From Deltaproteobacteria bacterium (GTDB lineage: Bacteria; Desulfobacterota; Binatia; Binatales; Binataceae): DNA of 34,425 nt. Positions 19,001-26,932 of this stretch are shown one piece after another; the stretch's first letter is position 1; each line of letters opens with the position of its first letter. The stretch covers positions 1 to 34,425 of the forward strand of contig DAHVFB010000029.1 of assembly GCA_027317185.1 (NCBI GenBank), written 5' to 3'. The notes under the pieces were generated by a model. That model was not told the DNA's origin. It made no database searches and saw only the letters and a list, made by a program, of their open reading frames with translations. The translations under genes were made by a program, and so were the position numbers.

Positions 19001-19019
19001 GTTTTCTCTCTTCCGCCAT

Positions 19020-19108
19020 CGACAGCGAAAAGCCTGACAGAGGCGAGCGATCTACAGGTTCGGCGAACCAGGAGACCGGCATTCTTCGGCTTCGCCTCAG
19101 AATGGCAG
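19020..19108. repeat. Probable dispersed palindromic intergenic element
   Basis: This short intergenic stretch between rdgB and the VWA gene is made of palindromes: GGTTC-GGC-GAACC at 19057-19069, and a hairpin at 19080-19104 with arms CATTCT and AGAATG enclosing GGC-TTC-GCC. Translated on the minus strand it gives FCHSEAKPKN and RSLASVR. This style of spurious peptide comes from widespread REP-like palindromic repeats in many bacterial genomes. Only one copy is seen here, so the repeat nature is inferred. Confidence 0.5.
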
Positions 19109-19115
19109 AAAAAAC

Positions 19116-20339
19116 TTAGACCAGTTCGGCCAGCGCGCGCTCCAATGTGACCAGAGTTTGCGCCGGGAGCACCGCCCTGACGTGCGGCGCATATTGCTTG
19201 ATCGCGCTGTCGCCGGTGTTCCAGCGCGCGCCGGACTCGGGATTGAGCCAGTAAACGGCGCGGCATTGATGGGCGATCGCGGCAATTAGATCGGCCCGCG
19301 CCGTACGGCGATTATTACGCGCGTCGCCCATGATGATCAGCAGCGTCGCCGGGCCGAGCAACTCGCCGCGCTGATCCCACAATTCGCCGAGCACGCGTCC
19401 GAAGTCGGAACGCGCATACGGATCGAGCGCCGGCGTCATCGTTAGATGGCCTTCCTCGAAGCCAGCTTCCGCCAGATGATCGATGAAAACGAAGCTGCGC
19501 ACGCGATGGAAACATTCGCGCACCCCGGCCATCAGCTCCAGCATCAAGGTTGCCGCATAGCGCACCGAACCGGAAATGTCGGCGACAAGCACGATATCGA
19601 TATGGCGCGGACGGCGCGCACGCATTCGCAAATCGATAAACGAACCGCCGCGTTGAATCGCCGCGCGAATGGTGCGGCGGAAATCGATTCGGCCGCGGCG
19701 CGCGATCCGCAGCCGCCGGCCAAGGCGGGCGCGAAAGCGGCGAATCACAATCGCGAGGGCGTCGCGCGCGATCTCATATTCAAGCTGCGAGTATCGCTCG
19801 AACGGGACGCGATCGACCGACGCCAGCCGCGCGTGGCGCATCGCCTCCGATCCTTCCCCCGCCGCGAACTGTTTTTCGCCCTCGCCTTCGCGCTCGGCGC
19901 TGGATGATTGAGCCCGCCGCTGCGCCGATTCACGCTCGCCCGCGCGCGAGGATTCGATTTTCTCGGGTTTAGGCGAGTTGGGCCGCAAAATGAGCTTGGA
20001 TGATTCGGAATCGTGATCGGGCGTCTGGCGCGCCGGATCACCCGCGGCGGATTGCGGATCACCGCCGCTGGCGGCGCGTGCGCCGCTGCGGCTTTGGGGT
20101 TCGCGCGCCACGCTCGATCTCGAACGACCGAAAAATTTCACGAAGGTGCGATCGAAAACCGGCCGGTCGGCCTCGTCCTTGATCAGCGCGGCGGCCAGCG
20201 CCTCGCGCATCCGGGTTCGCTCGAAACCGGCGGCCGCCACCGCCTGCATCGCGTCGAGCGTCTCGGCCACCGAGATTCGCACCTCCGCCCGCCGGAGCTG
20301 ATCGACAAATTCGAGCAGCCGATCGCGCAGCGCGGTCAT
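19116..20339 (-). CDS. VWA domain-containing CoxE-like protein
   Basis: A 407-residue protein of the CoxE/YehP-like VWA type. The start is the ATG at 20339, which overlaps the moxR stop as ATGA; an open frame reaching 20648 lies within moxR and is rejected. The N-terminal helical part (LLEFVDQLRRAEVRISVAETLDAM) is typical for this family. A charged, low-complexity middle (about residues 75-150, rich in Ser, Arg and Glu) is probably disordered. The C-terminal VWA domain starts with IVLVADISGSVR, giving a MIDAS DxSGS at about residue 254. In known systems a MoxR ATPase and a CoxE-like VWA protein cooperate to activate metalloenzymes or complexes. The client here is unknown; no CO dehydrogenase genes are near. 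Confidence 0.88.
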   Translation of the reverse strand: MTALRDRLLEFVDQLRRAEVRISVAETLDAMQAVAAAGFERTRMREALAAALIKDEADRPVFDRTFVKFFGRSRSSVAREPQSRSGARAASGGDPQSAAGDPARQTPDHDSESSKLILRPNSPKPEKIESSRAGERESAQRRAQSSSAEREGEGEKQFAAGEGSEAMRHARLASVDRVPFERYSQLEYEIARDALAIVIRRFRARLGRRLRIARRGRIDFRRTIRAAIQRGGSFIDLRMRARRPRHIDIVLVADISGSVRYAATLMLELMAGVRECFHRVRSFVFIDHLAEAGFEEGHLTMTPALDPYARSDFGRVLGELWDQRGELLGPATLLIIMGDARNNRRTARADLIAAIAHQCRAVYWLNPESGARWNTGDSAIKQYAPHVRAVLPAQTLVTLERALAELV

Positions 20340-21208
20340 CGCGGATGCGAAAGCAGGGCGCTCACCTTGCCCTCGATTTTGCTCCGGTCGTCTTCGTGCT
20401 TGATCAGCAAACCGATCGTGGAACGCACCGCGGCCGAGTCGAGTTCGCGCACCCCAAGCCGCACCAGCGCCTGCGCCCAATCCAACGTCTCGGCGATCGA
20501 GGGCGGCTTCTTTAGTCCGGTCTTGCGAATCGCACCGATGAAGCGCGCCGCCTGTTCCGCCAGCATCGCATCGAGTCCCGGTGCCTTGAGCTCGATAATC
20601 CGGCGCTCCTGAGCGATCGAGGGAAAATCGATGAACAGATGCAGGCATCGGCGGCGCAACGCCTCGGACAGCTCGCGCGCGCGATTCGAGGTCAGCACCA
20701 CGGCCGGGCGCTCGTGCGCCTTGATGGTGCCAAGCTCAGGGATGCTAACCTGGAAGTCCGACAGCGTTTCCAGCAGAAAAGCCTCGAACTCCTGGTCGGC
20801 CTTGTCCACCTCGTCGATCAGCAGCACCACCTGGCGCGGCGCCAGCAGCGCCTTGAGTAGCGGGCGTTCGAGCAGGTAGTCGGGCGAGAACAGATGCTCC
20901 GACAGCTCCTCCCAACGCAATCCGCGATGCTGGTCGGCCTGCAGCCGCAACAACTGCTTCTGATAATTCCATTCGTAGAGCGCGCGCGCTTCGTCGAGGC
21001 CCTCGTAGCACTGCAAACGGATAAGCTCCGCGTGCAGCATCGCGGCCATCACCTTGGCCACCTCGGTTTTGCCCGAGCCGGCCGGGCCTTCGATCAGTAA
21101 CGGCTTGCCGAGCGCCAGCGCGAGGAAGATCGAGGTCTCGACCCGCTGGTTGGTGACATAGTTGGCGTGACGCAATCCCTCGCTGACATTTTCAGGTGTG
21201 ATTTCCAA
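20336..21208 (-). CDS. MoxR-family AAA+ ATPase
   Basis: A 290-residue AAA+ chaperone-like ATPase. Walker A is GPAGSGKT (residues 41-48), Walker B is VVLLIDEVDKAD (about 127-138), sensor 1 is VLTSNRARELSEALRRRC, and the DFPS segment follows. It overlaps the VWA gene by four bases, the classic MoxR-VWA pairing, which implies the two products act as one machine on a target protein. The uracil-DNA glycosylase gene ends six bases upstream on the same strand, so it probably shares the thyX transcript. A CoxD-like subtype is suggested by its CoxE-like partner. Confidence 0.93.
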   Translation of the reverse strand: MEITPENVSEGLRHANYVTNQRVETSIFLALALGKPLLIEGPAGSGKTEVAKVMAAMLHAELIRLQCYEGLDEARALYEWNYQKQLLRLQADQHRGLRWEELSEHLFSPDYLLERPLLKALLAPRQVVLLIDEVDKADQEFEAFLLETLSDFQVSIPELGTIKAHERPAVVLTSNRARELSEALRRRCLHLFIDFPSIAQERRIIELKAPGLDAMLAEQAARFIGAIRKTGLKKPPSIAETLDWAQALVRLGVRELDSAAVRSTIGLLIKHEDDRSKIEGKVSALLSHPR

Positions 21209-21214
21209 GCTAAC

Positions 21215-21859
21215 TCAGGATCGCGGAGTCACGGCCACGGAGTCAATCGCGAGCTGCGCGAGGCGGGCGAAGTCGCGGGCGTACTCGCGAATCGAATAGG
21301 CGCCGCGAATCACGTAGCCCGGATGGTACATCGCGAGGTAGCGCACGCCACCGAGTTCGATTCGGCCGCCTGGCGAAAATGCGACCTCGCGGCCGGCCAG
21401 TTCGCGCCATGCGATGCGTCCCAGGCATACCACCACACGCGGGCGCGCCACCGCCAGTTCCGCGCGCAAATGATCCCGGCAGTTGGCGATCTCAACCGCG
21501 CCGGGATCGCGATTACGTCCGGCCCGATCACGCGGGTTACAGCGCACCACATTGGTGATGAATACACGCTTGAGTCCGGCCTCGCGGATCATCCGGCGCA
21601 GCATTTCGCCGGAACGATCGCCACTGAAGGGAATTCCAGTGCGATCTCCGCCGAACCGTCCCGGCGCGATTCCGACGAATGCGATAGCCGCGGGTATCGC
21701 GCCGTGGCCCGGCACCGGCTGCGAACGGCTCGCGACCAGCGCGGGGCAGCGGGTACAGCCGCGGATTTTCTCGCGCAGGGCGGCGAGATCAGAGCAGTTC
21801 TTTTTCTTCGACGGCGCGGAACTCAGCTTCTCCGAGCACCTCGGCTTTGCGGCTGCCAT
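21215..21859 (-). CDS. Uracil-DNA glycosylase, Fe-S type (family 4/5-like)
   Basis: Base-excision repair enzyme that removes uracil from DNA. Four cysteines spaced as in the iron-sulfur UDG families are visible: Cys35 and Cys38 (GCTRCP), Cys107 (NVVRCNPR) and Cys127 (IANCRDHL). Motif 1 is GIAPGRFGGDRTGIPFSGD, with no catalytic acid right after the GxAPG, closer to family 5 (UDGb). Motif 2 is MYHPGY, closer to family 4. I choose the ATG at 21859 (214 residues), which makes the gene start 71 bases inside the end of thyX. No later ATG, GTG or TTG precedes the first Cys pair, so a substantial overlap with thyX appears real. The gene ends six bases before moxR. Confidence 0.88.
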   Translation of the reverse strand: MAAAKPRCSEKLSSAPSKKKNCSDLAALREKIRGCTRCPALVASRSQPVPGHGAIPAAIAFVGIAPGRFGGDRTGIPFSGDRSGEMLRRMIREAGLKRVFITNVVRCNPRDRAGRNRDPGAVEIANCRDHLRAELAVARPRVVVCLGRIAWRELAGREVAFSPGGRIELGGVRYLAMYHPGYVIRGAYSIREYARDFARLAQLAIDSVAVTPRS

Positions 21860-22616
21860 ATTGTTCATATAGCTGGAACAACTGCGACTTGTGCGGGCGC
21901 ACCCGGCCAAGCGGGCATTTACCCCAATCGTCGAGCGATTCATCGCAGTAGCCCATCCGATTTTCGCCGCATTTGGGCTGCAAAAAGACCGCGATCTCCG
22001 GAATCGCGCGCTTCATCTCGGCCCGCATCATCGCCACCATCCGGCGGATTTCCCATTGCGCGCGCACGCACAGGCGCACGTCGCAGATATGCAGCATCTC
22101 GGCGAAATTAACCATCACATGAAAGTTGGTCGGGGCCGCGTTGGGCAGCACGAAGCGCGCATCTTCGGCCGGGATGCCGGCCTTGAGCGCGCGTGCATAG
22201 AGTTCCGAGGTGCGATCGAGCAGTCCCGCGAAATCCTCGTCGAGGCCGGCCCGCTTCCACGATTCCGGCATCACGAACGCGAGCCGATCCTGCTTGAACT
22301 TCACATAGCGCTGGCTCTGCTGCTCGAAGCTGATGCCGACCCGATGGCGTACGAACTGATGCGATAGCGATCGCGAGACATTGGCGATCGCGAACCAGAA
22401 CACCACCTGTTCTAGTGGCGAGGAGTGGCCGGTCTTGAGCCGCTCGCCGATGAACTCGCGGATCGTCTCGCGGCTGATTTTCCCGGCTTTGATCTTTTCC
22501 CAGGTCTCGATCGGGGTTTCGGAGCTGTAGCAGGTGCGGAACGCGGCGTAGAGTTTTTCCAGCGGCGCGGCCGCGAAGTCGATTAGCTTTACCTGCATCG
22601 ATGCCTGATTATTCAT
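21789..22616 (-). CDS. thyX: Flavin-dependent thymidylate synthase
   Basis: Makes dTMP from dUMP using methylene-tetrahydrofolate and reduced flavin, replacing ThyA. The ThyX motif RHR-x(7/8)-S is present as RHRVGISFEQQSQR (residues 90-103). Other typical parts are HSSPLEQVVFWFAI and the RAQWEIRRMV segment near the C-terminal active site. At 275 residues it is within the family range. A second in-frame ATG seven codons in (MQVKLID) is an alternative start. The gene is first of a likely operon with uracil-DNA glycosylase, a sensible pairing since both limit uracil in DNA. It is divergent from pyrD with 148 bp between. Confidence 0.95.
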   Translation of the reverse strand: MNNQASMQVKLIDFAAAPLEKLYAAFRTCYSSETPIETWEKIKAGKISRETIREFIGERLKTGHSSPLEQVVFWFAIANVSRSLSHQFVRHRVGISFEQQSQRYVKFKQDRLAFVMPESWKRAGLDEDFAGLLDRTSELYARALKAGIPAEDARFVLPNAAPTNFHVMVNFAEMLHICDVRLCVRAQWEIRRMVAMMRAEMKRAIPEIAVFLQPKCGENRMGYCDESLDDWGKCPLGRVRPHKSQLFQLYEQYGSRKAEVLGEAEFRAVEEKELL

Positions 22617-22764
22617 GGCTGAAATCCGCGTGACCTCCGCCGCCTAAGTCCGGCGCTTACTCTAACTCGACTGCGTTCCAAGGTCATGCCGCGGCGGATT
22701 TATTATTAACATATCGCCGGGCCTGGATTGCTTACCGCGCGGGCGGCTGGCAGATTCGGCTCTG

Positions 22765-23835
22765 ATGGTCGCCGTCACCGAGATCGTCTATCGAAAAGTG
22801 CTGCGGCCGCTGCTGTTCCGGCTGGAGCCGGAAACCGCCCATCGCGTGACCCTGGCGTGGCTCGCGATGCTCCCCGCGATCACGCGCACCGACGACCAAC
22901 TCCTCGCCATCAGGCTGTGGGACCTCGACTTAACCAATCCGGCCGGTCTCGCAGCCGGACTCGACAAGGAGGCCCGCGCGCTCGCGGCCTGGCGGACGCT
23001 GGGCTTCGGCTTCGCCGAGATCGGAACGATCACGCCGATGCCGCAGCCGGGCAACGAGCGTCCCCGGATGTGGCGGCTTCCCGAGCGCCGCGCATTGATC
23101 AACCGGCTGGGATTTCCGAGCGCTGGCATGTTGGCGATATCGCCACGGCTGGAAAGTTTTCGCCGCCGTAATCCGGGATTGAGAATCGGACTTAATTTCG
23201 GACCAAATAAAAACACCCCGCCCGCGCGAGTCGCGGATGACTATGCGCAGCTAATCCTGCGGCTCGGCCATTTGGCGGACTTCATCGTGATCAACGTCAG
23301 TTCGCCAAACACTCCCGGCTTACGCGAATGGCAGGCACCGGCGGCGATCGGAACATTGCTCGCGGCGATAAACCTCGCGCGGGGGAATTTACCGCGTCAT
23401 CCACCGGTACTGGTGAAGCTCGCGCCCGACCTCGATCAGGAAGCTGTAGTGAAAATCTGTGCGGCGGCGGAAGCGGGCGGGGTTGACGGCTTCGTGGCCG
23501 GCAATAGCACGCTGGCACGCGCGGAAGTCGGGCTTACCGATGACCGCCAAGGGGGACTTAGCGGCGAGCCACTGCGCGAACGCGCCCGCGCGTTGATCCG
23601 CATGGTCTATCAGGCCAGCGGCGGACGGCTGCCGATCATCGGGGTGGGCGGCATCATGAACGCCGTCGACGCCTGGGGCCATATCCGGGCTGGCGCCAGC
23701 ATGGTCGAGCTGTACACCGGATTTATCTATGAAGGCCCGGCGCTAATTGGGGCAATCAAGCATGGGCTGCTGCACTTGATGAAAAGCGGCGGATGGCGCT
23801 CTATTAGCGAGGCGGCAGGCAGCGCATCGCGCTAG
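22765..23835 (+). CDS. pyrD: Dihydroorotate dehydrogenase (quinone), class 2
   Basis: Membrane-associated flavoenzyme of pyrimidine synthesis that oxidises dihydroorotate to orotate with quinone as acceptor. The 356 residues include the N-terminal helical extension typical of class 2 (IVYRKVLRPLLFRLEPETAH). FMN and substrate segments follow: NPAGLAAGLDKEARAL, EIGTITPMPQPGN, RLGFPSAGM, and the catalytic serine region INVSSPNTPGLR. The C-terminal phosphate site is GVGGIMNAVDAWGHIRAGAS. Its position next to thyX groups two pyrimidine genes, though on opposite strands. Confidence 0.95.
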   Translation: MVAVTEIVYRKVLRPLLFRLEPETAHRVTLAWLAMLPAITRTDDQLLAIRLWDLDLTNPAGLAAGLDKEARALAAWRTLGFGFAEIGTITPMPQPGNERPRMWRLPERRALINRLGFPSAGMLAISPRLESFRRRNPGLRIGLNFGPNKNTPPARVADDYAQLILRLGHLADFIVINVSSPNTPGLREWQAPAAIGTLLAAINLARGNLPRHPPVLVKLAPDLDQEAVVKICAAAEAGGVDGFVAGNSTLARAEVGLTDDRQGGLSGEPLRERARALIRMVYQASGGRLPIIGVGGIMNAVDAWGHIRAGASMVELYTGFIYEGPALIGAIKHGLLHLMKSGGWRSISEAAGSASR

Positions 23836-23857
23836 CTCAAGGCCCTCGGAGGAAGCG

Positions 23858-24673
23858 ATGGCGGCACAGCAATTTCTCGTCGATTCCCACTGGATGCGTG
23901 AGCATCGCAGCGACCCCTCGGTGATTGTGGTCGATGCGCGGCCGCCCAAGGATTACTGGGCGGGCCATCTGGAAGGCGCGCGCCATTTCGATCCGTTTCC
24001 ATTTTCCTTTTACGACACCAGCGACCACGGCCTGCAGGTCTTTCGCAAACAGATGGAGTGGATTTTCTCGACGCTCGGAATCGGCGGCGGGGAGACCGTG
24101 GTGTTCTATGAAGACGATTCCGGCATGAGAGCGGCACGCGCTGCATGGGCGCTCGAATACGTGGGCCATCGGGTGGCCCGGATGCTCGACGGCGGCCTGA
24201 AAAGTCTCGGCGGTGAGCATCTGACGACTGAGGCGCCGGCGGTCAAGGCGGTGGCTTTTCGCGAGCACGAAAAGGCGGACATCGTGGCCTCGCTGGCGCA
24301 CACCCACGATCGCATCAACACGCCGGGGGTGCAGATTTTCGATGTGCGCACGCCCGAGGAATATTACGGCGAGACCATCCGCGCACGGCATGGCGGCGCG
24401 ATTCCGGGCGCGATCCATCAGGAATGGATACATTTCAAAGATTCAAAGGGAGCGTTCGAATCTCCGGCCCAGTTGCGCGAGCGGTTTACCCGGCTGGGAC
24501 TTAACCCGGAGTCGGAAATCATCACTTATTGTCAGGGTGGCTATCGGGCGGCGCATGCCTATGTCGCGCTGAAGATCGCGGGCTTTACGCGCGTGCGCAA
24601 TTACCTGGGATCGTGGGCCGAATGGGGTAATCGCGACGACGCGCCGATCGATCATCCCAAGCGCCCGGCCTGA
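23858..24673 (+). CDS. Two-domain sulfurtransferase (rhodanese)
   Basis: A 271-residue tandem rhodanese, of the thiosulfate/3-mercaptopyruvate sulfurtransferase type. The N-terminal domain (about residues 5-120) begins VIVVDARPPKDYWAGHLEGA and has no cysteine at the loop position (YEDDSGMRA), so it is inactive as usual. The C-terminal domain (about 155-265) carries FDVRTPEEYYGE and the active-site loop ITYCQGGYRAAH with Cys225. The loop CQGGYR lacks the first arginine of the classical thiosulfate sulfurtransferase loop, so the donor is uncertain. It follows pyrD after 22 bp with a GGAGGAAG ribosome site, and pyroglutamyl peptidase begins seven bases after its stop. Confidence 0.92.
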   Translation: MAAQQFLVDSHWMREHRSDPSVIVVDARPPKDYWAGHLEGARHFDPFPFSFYDTSDHGLQVFRKQMEWIFSTLGIGGGETVVFYEDDSGMRAARAAWALEYVGHRVARMLDGGLKSLGGEHLTTEAPAVKAVAFREHEKADIVASLAHTHDRINTPGVQIFDVRTPEEYYGETIRARHGGAIPGAIHQEWIHFKDSKGAFESPAQLRERFTRLGLNPESEIITYCQGGYRAAHAYVALKIAGFTRVRNYLGSWAEWGNRDDAPIDHPKRPA

Positions 24674-24680
24674 GTTGGCG

Positions 24681-25322
24681 ATGCCGCCGGCCTTCCTGCT
24701 CACCGGCTTTGCACCGTTCGGCGGCGAGCGCATAAATCCGTCGTGGGAAGTGGCGCAGCGCTTCGACGGCCGGCAGATCGGCGATTTCACAATCCGGGCG
24801 GCGCGCCTGCCGGTGGTGCGGTTGCCCGCCCTCCGGCGGCTCGCCCAACTGATTAAGGAAATCGAACCCGGCGCGCTACTCGGGCTGGGTCAGGCTGGCG
24901 AACGGCCGGCGATCACCCTGGAGCAAATCGCTATCAACCTGTTCTCGCCGGACGAAATCGGCGGTGGCGAACGGATCCGCAGGATCGTCGAGGACGGCCC
25001 CGATGCTTATTTCGCGCGGGTGCCGCTCGGAGCGATGCTGTCGGCGATCGCGCGCGACACGATCCCGGCGGCGCTATCGCTTACCGCGGGCGCATTTGTA
25101 TGCAACGCCGTGATGTACGCGGGGTTGCACGCATTGCGGAACAGTCCCGAAGTTCCGGCGGGGTTTGTACATCTGCCCTATGCGACCGCGCAGGCGGCGC
25201 GCCATCGGGACGTTGCGAGCATGTCGATGGATCTGATGGAACGGGCGGTCGAGCTGTCGATCGCCACGATCGTAAGTCGAGCCGGCCGGCGGCGCGCCAA
25301 CCGACCGCTCAGGCGGAAATGA
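24681..25322 (+). CDS. pcp: Pyroglutamyl-peptidase I (C15 family)
   Basis: Cysteine peptidase that removes N-terminal pyroglutamate from peptides. With the ATG at 24681 it has 213 residues, the normal family size; a TTG six bases earlier is also in frame. The start LLTGFAPFGGERINPSWEV is diagnostic. The catalytic triad appears as Glu81 (ITLEQIAIN), Cys141 (GAFVCNAVMY) and His164 (GFVHLPY). The C-terminal tail is rich in arginine. It sits directly after the rhodanese gene, probably in one transcript with pyrD, and is convergent with the PAS-HisKA-receiver gene with only three bases between the stops. Confidence 0.93.
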   Translation: MPPAFLLTGFAPFGGERINPSWEVAQRFDGRQIGDFTIRAARLPVVRLPALRRLAQLIKEIEPGALLGLGQAGERPAITLEQIAINLFSPDEIGGGERIRRIVEDGPDAYFARVPLGAMLSAIARDTIPAALSLTAGAFVCNAVMYAGLHALRNSPEVPAGFVHLPYATAQAARHRDVASMSMDLMERAVELSIATIVSRAGRRRANRPLRRK

Positions 25323-25325
25323 TGC

Positions 25326-26459
25326 TTATGCCCCGATCGAGGCTGCGCGCGGCGAGCCAGCTTGATTTTGACGCAGAGCGCACAGCATCTGACGCAGCTT
25401 GGCCGGATTTACCGGCTTTTTGAAAATTGCGCCTTCAAGCTCGCGCAGCTTGCTGCGTTTGATGATGTGATCCTTGTCGTAGTAATAGGCGGTCATCAGA
25501 ACGCAGGGCAGGTTGGCGAACTCTTCTTTCACGCGAAGATAAAATTCATAGCCGTCCATTTCGGGCATCACGACATCGGACAGCACCGCGTCGACTTTCA
25601 TATTGCGGATGATTCCAAAGGCCGCGCTGGGACGGGTCGCCGAATAGACCACGCAGCGCTCCGCCCGCAGGATGTCGCACAGCGAGTTGACCACCGAGAC
25701 ATCATCGTCGAGCACTAGCACCGCCATCCCGGATAGCGGCCATTCCTGCTCCTCGCGGGGATGGCCGTTGGGTGCCGCCGCGGTAGCGCTGCCCGCCATC
25801 TCGCGCGGGGCAAGATCGGTCATCCGTTTGCCCTGCATATAATCGCGGGTGAGGTACTTGCCGGCACGAGCCATCTCGTCGAGCCGCTTCACAATCGCCT
25901 GCACCTTCCTGACGCCGAGGCGGATCGACTCGATTCTTTCATTCTCGATTACGCGCTCGGCCTCGCTCAGATGAGTTTCGACATCGCGCGCCAGCAACTC
26001 CAGATTATTGGTGATGCTTTCGAGCGGGTTGTTGATCTCATGGGCGAGACTGACGGCGATTTCGCCGGCGGTCGCAAGCTGTTCGCGCTGGCGCATGCGG
26101 CGTATATCGCGCGCGAAGCCGATCGATCCGATCGCCTCGCCGTGCTCGTCATAGATTACCGAGCCGGAGATTGCGACTGGAATATCCTCGTTGTCTTTGC
26201 TGCGAAAAACGGTCTCGAGACTGGAAACTTTGCCCACGTCGGACGAGTCGCGCATCGCCTTCATCACCCGCTGAGCTTCTTCAAGCGAGGGGTAGATGCG
26301 GGTGACTTTCTGGCCGATTATCTCGGCGGGAGTGTAATGCAGGCTGCGGCGCGCGCCGTCATTGTAATAAATTATAAAGCCCTCATGATCGACGGCGACC
26401 ACGATATCGGGCGAACTTTCCACCAGGCGTTGCAGATAATTTTGATCGAGCGAAAACAT
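25326..26459 (-). CDS. PAS-HisKA-receiver protein lacking the kinase ATPase domain
   Basis: A 377-residue signalling protein. A PAS domain covers about residues 8-120 (SSPDIVVAVDHEGFIIYYN to GSIGFARDI). The dimerisation and phospho-acceptor helix pair follows (about 125-205), with the H-box LAHEINNPLESI (His140). A 40-residue linker leads to a receiver domain (about 246-362) with acidic residues 251-253, phospho-acceptor Asp295 (LSDVVMPEMDG), Thr323 and Lys348 (FKKP). The HATPase domain with N, G1 and G2 boxes that should follow the H-box is missing. It therefore cannot autophosphorylate by itself and may be a phosphotransfer hub or a signal-sensing receiver. No DNA-binding output is present. 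It is divergent from the Ser/Thr signalling cluster. Confidence 0.9.
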   Translation of the reverse strand: MFSLDQNYLQRLVESSPDIVVAVDHEGFIIYYNDGARRSLHYTPAEIIGQKVTRIYPSLEEAQRVMKAMRDSSDVGKVSSLETVFRSKDNEDIPVAISGSVIYDEHGEAIGSIGFARDIRRMRQREQLATAGEIAVSLAHEINNPLESITNNLELLARDVETHLSEAERVIENERIESIRLGVRKVQAIVKRLDEMARAGKYLTRDYMQGKRMTDLAPREMAGSATAAAPNGHPREEQEWPLSGMAVLVLDDDVSVVNSLCDILRAERCVVYSATRPSAAFGIIRNMKVDAVLSDVVMPEMDGYEFYLRVKEEFANLPCVLMTAYYYDKDHIIKRSKLRELEGAIFKKPVNPAKLRQMLCALRQNQAGSPRAASIGA

Positions 26460-26466
26460 TGAAATA

Positions 26467-26736
26467 TTAGGAAAGACGCTCCTCTACGTCACGCTCCAAG
26501 CCGGCCAGGTTGATATCTGGAGGCCGGTCCGTGGCAACCGAAGCGTAAGTTTTTACCGCCATGAGTACCTGAAAAGAAGTCCCCTCGAAGCTATCCAGAA
26601 TACCGGGCATGTATGTCACGAAAGCCACCAGCCTCGCCACTCCCCCGACCTCATCTTCACTACAGCACACAGTGGGCCACGACGAAAGCGCTATCGGTCG
26701 AAATTGGGTTGCCCTGAGTTTCGATGAATTGAGCAA
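26467..26736 (-). CDS. Uncertain small open frame upstream of the PAS gene
   Basis: An 89-codon frame starting at a TTG and ending seven bases before the PAS gene ATG on the same strand. I recognise no domain. The C-terminal part (RPPDINLAGLERDVEERLS) looks protein-like, and the close spacing could mean coupling. The start codon is weak, no ribosome site is clear, and the composition is less biased than in neighbours. It may be a decayed fragment. Confidence 0.3.
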   Translation of the reverse strand: MLNSSKLRATQFRPIALSSWPTVCCSEDEVGGVARLVAFVTYMPGILDSFEGTSFQVLMAVKTYASVATDRPPDINLAGLERDVEERLS

Positions 26737-26932
26737 ATAGAAGCGATAACACCTCTACGCGATCATGTGCTATCAGTGGTGAAGTCCCCGTGATACCCCG
26801 GATTTTCCCCCAGCACGAGCCAGCTAATGGGTACTCCCGGTGCCGATGAGCGGCAGAAATCGCGAATCTTATGCGGGGTCAGTTGCTTAAAAGCGAAGCT
26901 TACACCTAAAATCATTCGAGGAGATTTTCCTA
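26737..26932. other. Gene-free regulatory gap before the Ser/Thr signalling cluster
   Basis: If the doubtful frame at 26467-26736 is not real, the whole of 26460-26932 (473 bp) is the longest non-coding stretch in the window. It lies between two divergent signalling units, so it should hold promoters for both. Apart from the candidate promoter at 26883-26912 and the ribosome site GAGGAG at 26918-26923, I see no tRNA, repeat array or strong hairpin. Confidence 0.5.
26883..26912 (+). promoter_or_regulatory. Candidate promoter of the VWA-FHA-kinase cluster
   Basis: TTGCTT at 26883-26888 and TAAAAT at 26907-26912 are 18 bases apart. Transcription would start close to 26919, almost on the ribosome site GAGGAG (26918-26923), leaving a very short leader before the ATG at 26933. 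That tight geometry lowers confidence; a promoter further upstream is equally possible. Confidence 0.35.

Noticed and set aside
23837-24433. Minus-strand open frame of 198 codons
   Set aside because: It is antisense to the rhodanese gene with shadow-like composition.
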